A stretch of DNA of 64,000 nucleotides from Rhodococcus sovatensis (GTDB lineage Bacteria > Actinomycetota > Actinomycetes > Mycobacteriales > Mycobacteriaceae), in NCBI RefSeq assembly GCF_037327425.1, contig NZ_CP147846.1, positions 5,890,001 to 5,954,000 on the forward strand, read 5' to 3'. Positions 50,670 through 59,491 of this stretch are shown here, piece after piece. A program made the translations under genes and the position numbers. The notes under the pieces are model-generated. The model saw only the letters and a list, made by a program, of their open reading frames with translations, made no database searches and had not been told where the DNA came from. How positions within the stretch are numbered: the first letter of the stretch is position 1; the number at the start of each line of letters is the position of its first letter.

Positions 50670-51712
50670 GACGGCACGGCTTCTTTCGCCCCTGCGGCCA
50701 CCTCGACACCTTCCTGGCCCGGGTTACCCGCGGGACGGAGCTCGGCGGGAATATCGATGCCGTACAGCGCGGCCGCGTTGGCTCCGAGTATCTTTCGCTT
50801 CTGATCGACGGTGATCGGTGCGTACTCCGACTGCATGTCCTCGGGGATCTGGAAGTCCACGAACTGTTCGATGAGCCACTTGGGAGTCCACAGTGCGTAG
50901 TCGCTGCCGAAGAGGATCTTGTCCTCACCCAGCCAGTAGAGAAGTTCGCCGATGATCTGGGCGAAGTACCGAGGACGGGTGTGAATGAACGGCAACGCAA
51001 CTGCGAGGCCGCCGTAGACGTTCGATTCCTGGGTGGCGATCCAGCAGAAGTCCTCGAGCCGAGGCAGTCCGACATGCTCGACGACGAAGCGCAGATCGAG
51101 GTAATCCGTCGCGACCTTGTCGACATCTGCGACGTCGAACGCATCTCGGTCCAGAGGCCGGATCGTCGGGCCTTTGTGCACGTGAATGTTCTTGATACCC
51201 AGCTTGATGCACTCTTCGAGGTAGCGCCGCGACCAGGGCTCGTCGAGCTTGTATCCGCGGGAGTCACCGTGCCATTCGGCGGTGTAGAGTTTGACGCCCT
51301 GCAGGTTCATACGATCGGCGTCCTTGCGGAGCTGTTCCAGGCCGGCCTCCTCGAACCTGGGATCGTAGGCATGGTTGTAGGTGAGCTTGTCCGAGTGCTT
51401 CTGTGTCAGAGCGAATGCGTCCTCGGTCTGACCGAAACCAGTGTGGTAGAAGTCGCTGAGAAGTGTCGCTTGAAATATTGCGTGGTCGACGTACCCGTCG
51501 ACGAACAGATCCTTGTACAGGCGATCCTCGCCGTAGTACTGGTAGGTCTCGTAGTCCCACAGTTCGGATTCAGGACTGAGGTTCTTGTGGTAGTCGTAGA
51601 AGCAGTCGATGAACTGCTTGCCGTGAATGTTCTTCTGGTTCTTCTCGCGTGCGTCCCACAGGTGGACGTGGCCGTCAACGATGAAGTATTTGTCGCCGTT
51701 CTTTTCGTACAT
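50666..51712 (-). CDS. Amidohydrolase-family (amidohydrolase-2) protein of the prm cluster
   Basis: 348 residues from ATG 51712 (GGAG 9 bases upstream). Metal-dependent TIM-barrel: VDGHVHLWDA (H-x-H), KLYTAEWHGD, IHVHKGP, VEHVGLPRLEDF and the closing Asp in LFGSDYALWTP. The amidohydrolase-2 group includes decarboxylases and lactonases. Equivalent genes are a constant part of propane/alkane diiron monooxygenase clusters, but the step they catalyse is not established. Confidence 0.82.
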   Translation of the reverse strand: MYEKNGDKYFIVDGHVHLWDAREKNQKNIHGKQFIDCFYDYHKNLSPESELWDYETYQYYGEDRLYKDLFVDGYVDHAIFQATLLSDFYHTGFGQTEDAFALTQKHSDKLTYNHAYDPRFEEAGLEQLRKDADRMNLQGVKLYTAEWHGDSRGYKLDEPWSRRYLEECIKLGIKNIHVHKGPTIRPLDRDAFDVADVDKVATDYLDLRFVVEHVGLPRLEDFCWIATQESNVYGGLAVALPFIHTRPRYFAQIIGELLYWLGEDKILFGSDYALWTPKWLIEQFVDFQIPEDMQSEYAPITVDQKRKILGANAAALYGIDIPAELRPAGNPGQEGVEVAAGAKEAVPS

Positions 51713-51774
51713 GGTCTCGATCTCCAACTCTCGTGAGTTCTTCTTTTGCTGCGAAATGCTGACTGACTCGTACG

Positions 51775-52119
51775 TCAGGGGAGTTCTGCGAGGTCGAACC
51801 CGATGTACTCGGCTGCATCTTCGGGGCTGGCGAAGAGCATCGTCTTGTCATCGAGGTGGACCATGCGCCCGTAGTGCGTGGAGCTGATCTCCTCGAATAC
51901 GGAACCGTCGAATTCCTGTCCGAGGGCATCGGTCAATTCCTCGTAGTCGAACGACAGAAGTTTGGTGCCGTCGACGCGAATCATCGAGGGGTACTCGGTC
52001 AGTTCGACGCCGTCCTTGGCGCCCATGACCTCGGCAACCACCCGCCCGACCGGGGTGTTCATCAAGGTCACGCCGCACATGTTCGAAAATTCCGTGTTCG
52101 ATCCGAATTGCATGGTCAT
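51775..52119 (-). CDS. prmD: Propane monooxygenase coupling (regulatory) protein
   Basis: 114 residues from ATG 52119, overlapping the prmC stop (ATGA), with SD AAGGAG. MmoB/DmpM-type fold: NMCGVTLMNTPVGRVVAEVM, then GVELTEYPSMIRVDGTKLLS and FDYEELTDALGQEFD. Such proteins bind the hydroxylase and tune electron transfer and oxygen activation without a cofactor of their own. Confidence 0.9.
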   Translation of the reverse strand: MTMQFGSNTEFSNMCGVTLMNTPVGRVVAEVMGAKDGVELTEYPSMIRVDGTKLLSFDYEELTDALGQEFDGSVFEEISSTHYGRMVHLDDKTMLFASPEDAAEYIGFDLAELP

Positions 52120-53240
52120 CGTGCCAACTCCTTGGGGATGTCGAGGCCGAGGGATTCGAGCAGAACCGTGAACTTGGCGACGGCTGCGTCCAAGCTGGAG
52201 GCGAACGTGACGGCCTTGTCTGCAGGCTGAGACCAGATCGGCTGGAGCGCCCGTGCCGCGTCGAGGCACCGCGGTACCCACACGTTCATCCACTCACCGA
52301 ACAAAACCCGGTTTGCTTCGCCGTGCTCGGGATCGCGGGTGAGGAGCTGGAACAGTGTGCGGGTGTAATTGAGGTCGCGGTCGTAATCGTGTTCGCCAGT
52401 GCCGACGATGGTGGGCGTGATGTAGTCGCCGTTTCGGGCGGAAATCTGCATCACCAACTCGGTGCGGAAGAGAGAACCGACGAGCTGTTCGAAGACAATG
52501 TTGGTGGCGAAGAGCAGCTCGCACCAGTCCGGCACCGCGGTGAGCTGTTCGACGACTTCCCGAACCGGTTGCCATTCCGGGGCGTTCTTCCACACGTCGA
52601 CATGCGCCGATCCGTCGAACGAGACATCGGCCTCGGACAGGTCGAGATTGAACAGCGCGAGGTCCTGCGCGAAGCGCATCTTGTGGGCGGCATTGACGGC
52701 GACAGCGGTATTGATCATGTTCGTCGGACCCGAACGCTGAATCGAGGTGAACACGTGCAATGCCAGACCGTTCTCCGCGTGCATCCACGCGCCGATATTT
52801 CGCTCGATGAATTTGAGCCACGGGGTATTCCAACCGTCGTACGCACGCGCACGTTTGGCGTTGCTCAAACACAGCTCGACTTGATGCACCACCGCGGAAT
52901 TGTTGCGGAAGATGGTCTGGTCCCACTCCTCGTTGGGGTCGAGAAACTCGTGCCAGTTCGAAGATTTCGCAACCGTCCAGTCCTGGGGGTATCCACCGGG
53001 CCCGTCGCCGAAGCCGTAGATCCACCCCTGCGTCAGGTGCCGGTCGGGGTCGGGCTGCACGTCGACGGTCACGTCTTCGTACATGGTCGCCCGGCGTTTG
53101 GCCGGCGTGTAGTAGCTGTAGGTCCGGCTCTTCGAGCTCGGGAATACCTTCGCGCCGGCTTCGGAGTCGGTGAACTCGATCGTGGGGAAGCTGCGTTGCT
53201 TCGGCTCCGCGGTGGCTGTCGAGTCTTGGGTTGCAGTCAT
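52116..53240 (-). CDS. prmC: Propane monooxygenase hydroxylase, small (beta) subunit
   Basis: 374 residues, normal size for beta subunits of soluble diiron monooxygenases. Typical text: SRTYSYYTPAKRRATMYEDV near the N-terminus, YPQDWTVAKSSNWHEFLDPN, and the core helix EHDYDRDLNYTRTLFQLLTR. It lacks iron ligands of its own and pairs with PrmA. In the present sequence its start lies 49 bases after the border of the inserted IS; its own SD (GAGAGG) remains, but transcription from the prmA promoter must now pass through the element. Confidence 0.93.
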   Translation of the reverse strand: MTATQDSTATAEPKQRSFPTIEFTDSEAGAKVFPSSKSRTYSYYTPAKRRATMYEDVTVDVQPDPDRHLTQGWIYGFGDGPGGYPQDWTVAKSSNWHEFLDPNEEWDQTIFRNNSAVVHQVELCLSNAKRARAYDGWNTPWLKFIERNIGAWMHAENGLALHVFTSIQRSGPTNMINTAVAVNAAHKMRFAQDLALFNLDLSEADVSFDGSAHVDVWKNAPEWQPVREVVEQLTAVPDWCELLFATNIVFEQLVGSLFRTELVMQISARNGDYITPTIVGTGEHDYDRDLNYTRTLFQLLTRDPEHGEANRVLFGEWMNVWVPRCLDAARALQPIWSQPADKAVTFASSLDAAVAKFTVLLESLGLDIPKELAR

Positions 53241-53299
53241 GTCTGGCCTCTCGGGTGAGGTGTGGGCTGGTATCGGGGTAACGGTCTAGAGCGTGTCTC

Positions 53300-53857
53300 T
53301 TAAATTGGGTCCGTTTTCGTTTTCATCGCCGGGCGGTGGTTGTGGTTGCGGGAGTGCAGAACTGCCGCGCACAGGACAACGCCCCCGAGGAATGTCATGG
53401 CGTACTTGTCATATCGAGTGGCCACACCACGCCACTGTTTGAGCCGCCCGAAGCCACGCTCGACGGTGTTGCGGTGCTTGTACATCGTCGGATCGAAACC
53501 CGGTGGACGACCACCGGCGGACCCCTTGTCGGCCCGTCGCTGCTTCTGGTCGCTGCGCTCGGGAATGGTGTGTTTGATCTTGCGGCGACGCAGTTCGGTG
53601 CGGGTACTGGGATGGGTGTACGCCTTGTCGGCGAGCAATCGGTAGTCCTGGTCCCCACCGGCAGCTCGGTGGGCATCGAGCAACGGCACCAACTGTGGAT
53701 TGTCCCCGGCTTGCCCACCGGTCAGCAGCATCGTCACCGGCGAGCACGTCAGGTCGGTCAGTGCATGGATCTTCGTGGTGAATCCTCCGCGAGATCGACC
53801 CAACGCGTGGTCAGCGGGTTCGTCGACGGATTTCTTGTAATTCGACAAGGCCCCCTG
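53300..53857 (-). CDS. IS transposase, OrfB (C-terminal catalytic part), copy 2
   Basis: Protein-identical to the OrfB of copy 1 in the catalytic region: second Asp in LLADKAYTHPSTR and Glu in NTVERGFGRLKQWRG. The frame is entered from OrfA at the G-run near 53851. The base change at 53803 (A here, G in copy 1) is silent in this frame as read (still L-G-R-S region). Confidence 0.8.
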   Translation of the reverse strand, partial: QGALSNYKKSVDEPADHALGRSRGGFTTKIHALTDLTCSPVTMLLTGGQAGDNPQLVPLLDAHRAAGGDQDYRLLADKAYTHPSTRTELRRRKIKHTIPERSDQKQRRADKGSAGGRPPGFDPTMYKHRNTVERGFGRLKQWRGVATRYDKYAMTFLGGVVLCAAVLHSRNHNHRPAMKTKTDPI

Positions 53858-54227
53858 TGAGAGTGTCGGCTCGCGCACCGGCCGCATGCTGATGCGCCCG
53901 GACGCTGGTCGAGTCGATCGAGAGCACCGCCCCGATATCGCCGTCGAGTTCTTCCGGGTCGAGACCGAACACCTCGGCCACCGCGGCAAGCATCTCGTCG
54001 TAGGTGCCATCGAAGGACCATCGGTGGTGGCGTTTCCACACCGTCTGCCACGGACCGAAGTCCTCCGGCAGATCTCGCCACGGACACCCGGTACGGAATC
54101 GGTATGCGATGCCCTCCAGAATTTGCCGGTGCTCGGCGAACCGCCGCCCACGTTTTCCCACGTCGGTGGGTATCACTGGCTCGACGATCTCCCAGAACTC
54201 GTCACTGATCACTCCCACGCGCGTCAT
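53811..54227 (-). CDS. IS transposase, OrfA (N-terminal part), copy 2
   Basis: 138 residues from ATG 54227, with the first catalytic Asp in LSIDSTSVRAHQ. It differs from copy 1 by one residue (HRQILEG, Q for R, from the change at 54124). Because upstream reading stays open past the IS border into prmB antisense-free DNA, longer starts are possible but would not be part of the element. Confidence 0.85.
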   Translation of the reverse strand: MTRVGVISDEFWEIVEPVIPTDVGKRGRRFAEHRQILEGIAYRFRTGCPWRDLPEDFGPWQTVWKRHHRWSFDGTYDEMLAAVAEVFGLDPEELDGDIGAVLSIDSTSVRAHQHAAGARADTLTGGLVELQEIRRRTR

Positions 54228-54273
54228 CGAAATATCATCGCTGACAGCACCTCTCAAATTTGGGAGACACGCT

Positions 54274-55317
54274 CTAGTCGAATGCCGGGCTGGTGAACTT
54301 GTCGTAGAAGATCTGATCCGTCGGCGTGCCGCATACGTCCAGAAGCTCCAGTGCGGCATCGACCATCGGGGGAGGCCCACACAGGTAGACCTCCGACTTG
54401 GCAATGTCCGGTTCCAGCCGTTGGACGACGTCGGTGACGTTGCCTTCTTCCACTGATATCGCGCCGGAGGACGCTACGCCCACCGAATCGGATACGCAGG
54501 CAACGAAGGTGAAGTCGACCAAACCATCACCGAGAGCGTTGATTTCGTCGACGTAGAAGAGGTCGTTCGGTGTGCGCGCACCGTAGTAGAAGTGGACGGG
54601 TCGGGTGTTCGCGGTTTCTTTCATATGGCGCACGATCGACAGGATCGGGGCCATTCCGGCACCGCCGCCGATGCACACCACGGGAAGGACGTGGCCGTCC
54701 TTGAGAGTGGACGAACCGTAGGGGCCGGTCAGGCTGATCTCATCCCCGACCGTAATCCCGTCGTCGAGCAGCGCTGCGAATTTGCCGCCCGGGTACTTCT
54801 TGATGAGAAACTCGACCTGATTCGGAGTCGATGGTGTCGAGGCCATCGAGAAGGAACGCACGTCGTCGCTGCCAGGAATTCGTAGGTCCGCGTATTGGCC
54901 CGGCTTGAATTCGAACACTGCCGGTTCGACGGGTTCGAGGCGTAGAGCCACGATGTCTGAGGTCACCGATTCAAGGGACGCGACCCTTGTGGTCACCGTC
55001 TGGATCGGAATGCCGCCGAGCAGTTCGTCCTCGTCGAAGTTCAGCAGCTCGATGGTGCAGTCGCTGTATGCCTTGGTGCGGCACAGCAGTACGAATCCCT
55101 CGTCTTCCTCGGCTTCGTTGCACGCGAACGTCGAGTGATTCTCCATCTGGATATCGCCGTCGAGGACGAACGACTTGCAGGCCGAACAGCGTCCTTCTCG
55201 ACAGCCGTGCATGAGATGGATTCCTTGTCGAAACGCTGCATCGAGGATGTGTTCGTCCTCGCGGACTTCCATCTCGATGTCGACCGGTTCGAAGGTGATG
55301 CGGTGTGTGTCGGCCAC
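54274..55317 (-). CDS. prmB: Propane monooxygenase reductase (2Fe-2S / FAD / NADH)
   Basis: 347 residues from a GTG at 55317 with SD AGGAG. N-terminal ferredoxin domain with four cysteines (HGCREGRCSACKSF and VLLC); FAD domain with RSFSMAS and GGKFAALLDDG; NAD domain with CIGGGAGMAPILSIVRHM and the closing YLCGPPPMVDAALELL. It passes electrons from NADH to the PrmA diiron centre. The stop codon TAG lies in the IS target duplication. Confidence 0.93.
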   Translation of the reverse strand: MADTHRITFEPVDIEMEVREDEHILDAAFRQGIHLMHGCREGRCSACKSFVLDGDIQMENHSTFACNEAEEDEGFVLLCRTKAYSDCTIELLNFDEDELLGGIPIQTVTTRVASLESVTSDIVALRLEPVEPAVFEFKPGQYADLRIPGSDDVRSFSMASTPSTPNQVEFLIKKYPGGKFAALLDDGITVGDEISLTGPYGSSTLKDGHVLPVVCIGGGAGMAPILSIVRHMKETANTRPVHFYYGARTPNDLFYVDEINALGDGLVDFTFVACVSDSVGVASSGAISVEEGNVTDVVQRLEPDIAKSEVYLCGPPPMVDAALELLDVCGTPTDQIFYDKFTSPAFD

Positions 55318-55400
55318 AAGGGTCTCCTGAAGTGGATGTTCGATGACGCTGAAATCGGTGGGCAGCGGCTGTTCTCAGTCGCTGCCCACCGAGGCTGAGA

Positions 55401-57032
55401 TCAGGCAGGCACAGTGGCGCCGGCGCGGTAGGCCGCGATGTGCGCGTTCCGTTCCGACTCGGTCATCTGGTTCAGCAGCACGTTCGGACTCTGGAAGGTG
55501 TTGCCGCGGACGTCATCGAGGGTCCACATCTTCTTCGGATCCAGATCGAGATGCGGCTGACCGACGAGAGTCTTGCCGTCGTCACGGACATAGCCGAGAT
55601 CGGAGACGATGTCGGCGAGATCCTTCCCGTGATGCAGGGTCTCCCACTCGCGGAATCCGGTGAGACGGCCCATGTTCGGGGTGTCCTTGCCTTCGTATTC
55701 GCCGCGGAAGGCTACCGCATCCGTCCAGTAGCACGTCTCCGAGCAGTACGTGCGCCACTGGTTGTCGACCTTTTCGACGACCATGTCTTCACGGATGAGA
55801 GCGGGCACCATGCATGTCCAGCAGCGGTGCGGGTACTGGTATCCGACATCCTCGAACGCGATCGGCTTGTTGATGCCGGGGTAGGCGAGGCGGTTGTAGT
55901 TCTCCCACCACTTTCCGTACTTGCTGTACCAGCCTGGGTACTTGTGCTCGAACCATTCGAAGTCCTTGTCGGTCATGGTGTCGATGCGCCAGTAGTTGAC
56001 CGGCCAACCGGTCGCGAAGAAGCGGGCGACCTCGTGCACGTACCCCTTGTTCGTGATCCTGTTCCAGGCCTCTTCGACCAGGTCGTGAGGGATGGTCAAG
56101 CCGTACTTTTCGAGGGGGATCAGGTAGCTGCGGTAGTAGTCGTCGTAGATCCAACGACGCCACATCTCCGCGTAGCTCTCGCGGTCCTTGCGTCGATCCT
56201 TGGTCCCGTACTCGATGAACGTGCCGATCGCGGCGTCGACGACGCAGTGGTTGTTCCACCATGCGTAGCGCAAGTCGCGTTCCAGCAGCGGACGATTCCG
56301 CTCGTCGGCCAGTGCCATGAGCAAGATCGAATAGCCGTTGGAAATGTGGCGAGACTCGTCGGACTGTACCGAGTGAAAAACCGTCGGGAGCAGGTAGTCA
56401 CCGTTGGCGGCAGCTTCGTCGGGCATCGCGACGAACAGCGTGTTGGTGAACGCTGTCTCCGCGACGACGGTCAGGTAGATGTTCGCGGCAGTGATGGCGT
56501 CACCGGTGATGAAGCCTTCGCCGAACTGCCGTCCGATGGTGCCGGCGTAGTTGTTCGCGAACGCCTTCTCTGTCATGTCGAACCCAGCGGGGTCGATGTA
56601 GTTGTTCATGTACAGCTTCTTGAGGTTCATCTGAATCGTCGAGTGCCTGACCTCGTCGATCATCTGCACGGCCAGGCCGTTGTGGATCTCCGGATTGGGT
56701 ACTGCGTCGATGGCCATCGGCATCGCCCGCGCTGCCGAGATCTCCGGAAACGGAATGATCGACAAGAACAGCTTCTGCCACTCGAGCCAGCGTTGTTGGA
56801 CCTGGCGGAACATGTTGCCGCGAATGGCGCCGTCCATCGCGCCGTAGACGCGGTTGTCCTTTTCTTCCTCCATGGGGAAGTAGGACCGCATGATTTGCTT
56901 GAGCGGATCCTTCTTCGGTGCTTTCTCGAACGTGTAGTCCGTGCCGAAGCGAGTCGCAGGTGTGGCGAACGTGGGTTCCCACGTAAGCTCCGAGATCTTC
57001 GCGTGTGCCTTGGTAAGGCTTTGCCTACTCAA
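55401..57032 (-). CDS. prmA: Propane monooxygenase hydroxylase, large (alpha) subunit
   Basis: 543 residues from a TTG at 57032, supported by a strong SD (AGGAGG, 7 bases) and by the usual start S-R-Q-S-L-T-K. Diiron site: first Glu in RWLEWQKLF, E-x-x-H as DEVRHSTIQ, a Glu in VAETAFTNTLF, and the second E-x-x-H as SDESRHISNG. It matches the soluble diiron propane monooxygenases of Gordonia and Rhodococcus, which hydroxylate propane mainly at C2 and co-oxidise other compounds such as phenols, acetone, ethers and N-nitrosodimethylamine. First gene of the operon. Confidence 0.95.
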   Translation of the reverse strand: MSRQSLTKAHAKISELTWEPTFATPATRFGTDYTFEKAPKKDPLKQIMRSYFPMEEEKDNRVYGAMDGAIRGNMFRQVQQRWLEWQKLFLSIIPFPEISAARAMPMAIDAVPNPEIHNGLAVQMIDEVRHSTIQMNLKKLYMNNYIDPAGFDMTEKAFANNYAGTIGRQFGEGFITGDAITAANIYLTVVAETAFTNTLFVAMPDEAAANGDYLLPTVFHSVQSDESRHISNGYSILLMALADERNRPLLERDLRYAWWNNHCVVDAAIGTFIEYGTKDRRKDRESYAEMWRRWIYDDYYRSYLIPLEKYGLTIPHDLVEEAWNRITNKGYVHEVARFFATGWPVNYWRIDTMTDKDFEWFEHKYPGWYSKYGKWWENYNRLAYPGINKPIAFEDVGYQYPHRCWTCMVPALIREDMVVEKVDNQWRTYCSETCYWTDAVAFRGEYEGKDTPNMGRLTGFREWETLHHGKDLADIVSDLGYVRDDGKTLVGQPHLDLDPKKMWTLDDVRGNTFQSPNVLLNQMTESERNAHIAAYRAGATVPA

Positions 57033-57337
57033 TGTGCGCCTCCTGGATGCGAGGTCAGCGGGGTTGCCGGCCTTGTCGGGAAGATGTGCACCCGATTGAA
57101 CACCGTGATCTGCGTCTCATCCGTCTCGCTTTGAGATTCAGAACACAGGGTGGTGTTGCCCTGTGGCGATCGAGTGAGCCGGTGACCGAGGGTGGGCGGG
57201 GTTACCCGGGAGTTTGCAGCGTTGTCACGGGGGGTATCGACATCATTCGGCGGCGGGCGGTGTGTGCCCGTCCTTGTGTGGCGAGGGATGGGCGTGAACG
57301 ACAGAGCGAACCAGTTGGGGTTATCGGTGACGTTTCA
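57033..57337. other. prm promoter region and leader of the glycosyltransferase gene
   Basis: 305 bases between the divergent prmA and glycosyltransferase starts. It must contain the propane-inducible promoter. I see no clean -24/-12 GG-N10-GC pair at a convincing distance and no strong dyad. A G-rich stretch (57180-57230) is present. The rightward frame is open here but lacks a supported start before 57338. Confidence 0.5.
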
Positions 57338-58495
57338 GTGACCAGCGGCAGATTGAGTGTTGCACTGATCGCGTCCAACAGGTTCCCTATTGCGCAACCA
57401 TTCGCAGGCGGCCTCGAGGCCCATATTTGGCATTTGACAAGGGAATTGGTCCGGTCGGGGCACCGCGTCACTCTGTTCGCAGGACCGGGTTCGGACCCCG
57501 ATCTGCCGAGTGACCTTCTCGATGTCCAGCAGTTGCAACTGACGCAGTGGGCGAAATCCGACGTGTCCATGCCGTCGGACGACTTCATGTCCGATCATCA
57601 CGCCTACCAGCGTCTGATGTTGGATCTGGCGTCGGACCATCGGTTCGACATCGTCCACAACCACAGCCTCCACTATCTTCCGGTCGCAATGGCGTCGACG
57701 TTGACCACGCCGTTCCTGACGACGCTGCACACCCCGCCGACGCCGTGGATCGAATCCGCGGTCGCGGCATCCGACGGGAACAGCGGTCGCTTTGCCGCCG
57801 TGAGTAGGCATACGGCGTCGATGTGGCACACGGTCCTGAGCGAGGTCGACATCGTGCCCAATGGGGTCGGCGTAGACGACTGGCCGGCCGGTGATGGGGG
57901 TCCGTATCTCGTGTGGTCGGGACGGTTCACACCGGAAAAGGGTCCGCATGTGGCGATCGAGGCCGCAGAGATGGCGGGCTATCCGTTGAAGCTTGCGGGG
58001 CCCATTTCCGATCCGGACTACTTCTTTCGTGAGGTAGGCCCCCGTCTCGGTGAGCGAACCACGTACGTCGGTCACCTGGAACAGCGCGAGCTGGCTGGCC
58101 TGGTAGGTGGCGCGGCAGCGGTTCTCGCGACGCCGTTGTGGGACGAGCCGTACGGGCTCGTGGTGGCGGAGGCTCTCGCGTGTGGAACTCCCGTGGCAGC
58201 ATTCGCACGGGGCGGAATTCCCGAGATCGTGTCGACCGACAGTGGTGTTCTCGTGCCTCCGGGGGACGTCCGGGCCCTGGCTGCGGCCGTTGCACGGGCC
58301 ACGGAACTCCCGCGCGCCGGCGTCCGAGCTCACGCGGAGCGGCACTGCTCGGCGCGAACCATGGTCGACGCATACATCGCGCTGTACCGGGACATGCTCG
58401 GCGCCTCGGTCGCCCGCCTCCCGCACGGGCATCGGCACCATTCAGGCTCGAGAACGCAGACGTCGGCACTCACGTTGACCGCCGACTGCATATGA
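57338..58495 (+). CDS. Glycosyltransferase family 4 protein
   Basis: 385 residues from a GTG at 57338. GT-B fold: N-terminal SVALIASNRFPIAQPFAGGL then EAHIWHLTRELVRSGHRVTL; acceptor side FDIVHNHSLHYLP; C-terminal nucleotide-sugar site with WSGRFTPEKGPHVAIEAAEM and E-x7-E as DEPYGLVVAEALACGTPVAA. Cytosolic or membrane-peripheral. Probably transfers a hexose to a lipid or small acceptor. It is followed 117 bases later by a methyltransferase and is not obviously linked to prm. Confidence 0.88.
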   Translation: MTSGRLSVALIASNRFPIAQPFAGGLEAHIWHLTRELVRSGHRVTLFAGPGSDPDLPSDLLDVQQLQLTQWAKSDVSMPSDDFMSDHHAYQRLMLDLASDHRFDIVHNHSLHYLPVAMASTLTTPFLTTLHTPPTPWIESAVAASDGNSGRFAAVSRHTASMWHTVLSEVDIVPNGVGVDDWPAGDGGPYLVWSGRFTPEKGPHVAIEAAEMAGYPLKLAGPISDPDYFFREVGPRLGERTTYVGHLEQRELAGLVGGAAAVLATPLWDEPYGLVVAEALACGTPVAAFARGGIPEIVSTDSGVLVPPGDVRALAAAVARATELPRAGVRAHAERHCSARTMVDAYIALYRDMLGASVARLPHGHRHHSGSRTQTSALTLTADCI

Positions 58496-58612
58496 GGCGA
58501 TGCCGTGAGCACGCTGTGGTTCCTCGCGCCTACCTCGATGGCGACATCGGGGAAACCCACGTTTGCTGATCGTGCAGATCGGGCACTCGTAGACGAACGA
58601 CCGGGAGGCTCC

Positions 58613-59299
58613 ATGACCGCTGCACGCGAACGCACTCAGACGCTGATCAATGTCGATGCGGGGGTTTATGTCCCCCAGGAGGATTCGTTCCTCCTACGCG
58701 ACGAAATTTCGTCACGATCGAATATGGCTGGGGCGCGAGTATTGGATCTGTGTACCGGCAGCGGTATCGCTGCTATCGAGGCCGCACGGATGGGTGCGCG
58801 AGATGTTGTCGCATACGATATTTCAGCCGATGCTCTCGCGTGTGCGTCCGCAAACGCTGTTGCCAACGGTGTGCAGGTGGACGTTCGACTCGGCACGATC
58901 GCCGACGCGCTACGCCAAGCGAGATTCGACTTCGTTGTGTCGAATCCACCGTATGTGCCGTCGCCGGAACCGCCGGTCGGTGCTGGAGTGCACCGGGCCT
59001 GGGATGCGGGCGACTGCGGACGAGTTGTGCTCGATCCGTTGTGTACCAGAGCTGCTGAGCTTCTCGCACCGGAGGGAGTGCTGTTGGTCGTGCAATCCGA
59101 ATTCTCGGGGGTCGACGATTCGTTGAGACAACTGCGCAGCAGTGGACTTGTCAGCGACGTGATCCGAACGACGACAATAGACTTCGGCCCAGTGATGCAG
59201 AGCCGCGCGAGCTGGATGGAAGAAACTGGCCGTATCGCGCCGGGATGCAGACGTGAAGAACTCGTTCTCATCGAGGCACGCCGGCGTGCTACCAGGTAA
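58613..59299 (+). CDS. HemK-like SAM-dependent methyltransferase
   Basis: 228 residues from ATG 58613, with SD GGGAGG. SAM-binding motif VLDLCTGSGIAAIEAARMGA, acidic motif II VAYDISADAL and the catalytic NPPY in FDFVVSNPPYVPSPEP identify an N5-glutamine or N6-adenine-type enzyme related to HemK/PrmC but shorter (no N-terminal helical domain). Substrate is therefore uncertain; it could act on protein glutamine or a small molecule. A hairpin repeat follows 27 bases after its stop. Confidence 0.85.
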   Translation: MTAARERTQTLINVDAGVYVPQEDSFLLRDEISSRSNMAGARVLDLCTGSGIAAIEAARMGARDVVAYDISADALACASANAVANGVQVDVRLGTIADALRQARFDFVVSNPPYVPSPEPPVGAGVHRAWDAGDCGRVVLDPLCTRAAELLAPEGVLLVVQSEFSGVDDSLRQLRSSGLVSDVIRTTTIDFGPVMQSRASWMEETGRIAPGCRREELVLIEARRRATR

Positions 59300-59325
59300 C
59301 CGAATCCACAACCAGCGAACCGGCG

Positions 59326-59380
59326 TGCACACTATCGTCGAGAATCGACGGGATTTCGCCCAAACTCGCCGAAGTGTGCA
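59326..59380. repeat. Hairpin repeat, copy C
   Basis: 55 bp, beginning TGCACACTATCGTCG and ending GAAGTGTGCA. The outer arms pair well; the centre is more diverged than in copies A and B. It starts 27 bases past the methyltransferase stop and lies between convergent genes. Confidence 0.75.
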
Positions 59381-59491
59381 ACCGTGACCGCCCGAGCGCT
59401 AGGTGTGACCGTCGTCGAGGAGCCCATCGGCGTTCTCGCGATACTCGTCATTCCTACAGCGTCGACCTTGGGGAAAGTCAAGAGCGAAGGG

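Larger units (their letters stand above)
53290..54273 (-). mobile_element. IS5-family (IS427-type) insertion sequence, copy 2
   Basis: 984 bp, nearly identical to copy 1, with CTAG duplicated at 53286-53289 and 54274-54277. The right-hand CTAG includes the TAG stop codon of prmB, so insertion left the PrmB protein unchanged while splitting the operon between prmB and prmC. The transposase genes point the same way as the operon. Confidence 0.95.

Noticed and set aside
55440..57134. 564-codon open frame on the plus strand opposite prmA
   Set aside because: Exact antisense of a well-supported diiron hydroxylase; long antisense frames are common at high GC, and there is no SD or recognisable protein.
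57033..57337. Sigma-54 (-24/-12) promoter for prmA
   Set aside because: No convincing GG-N10-GC pair was seen, and the neighbouring activator lacks the GAFTGA loop needed for sigma-54.
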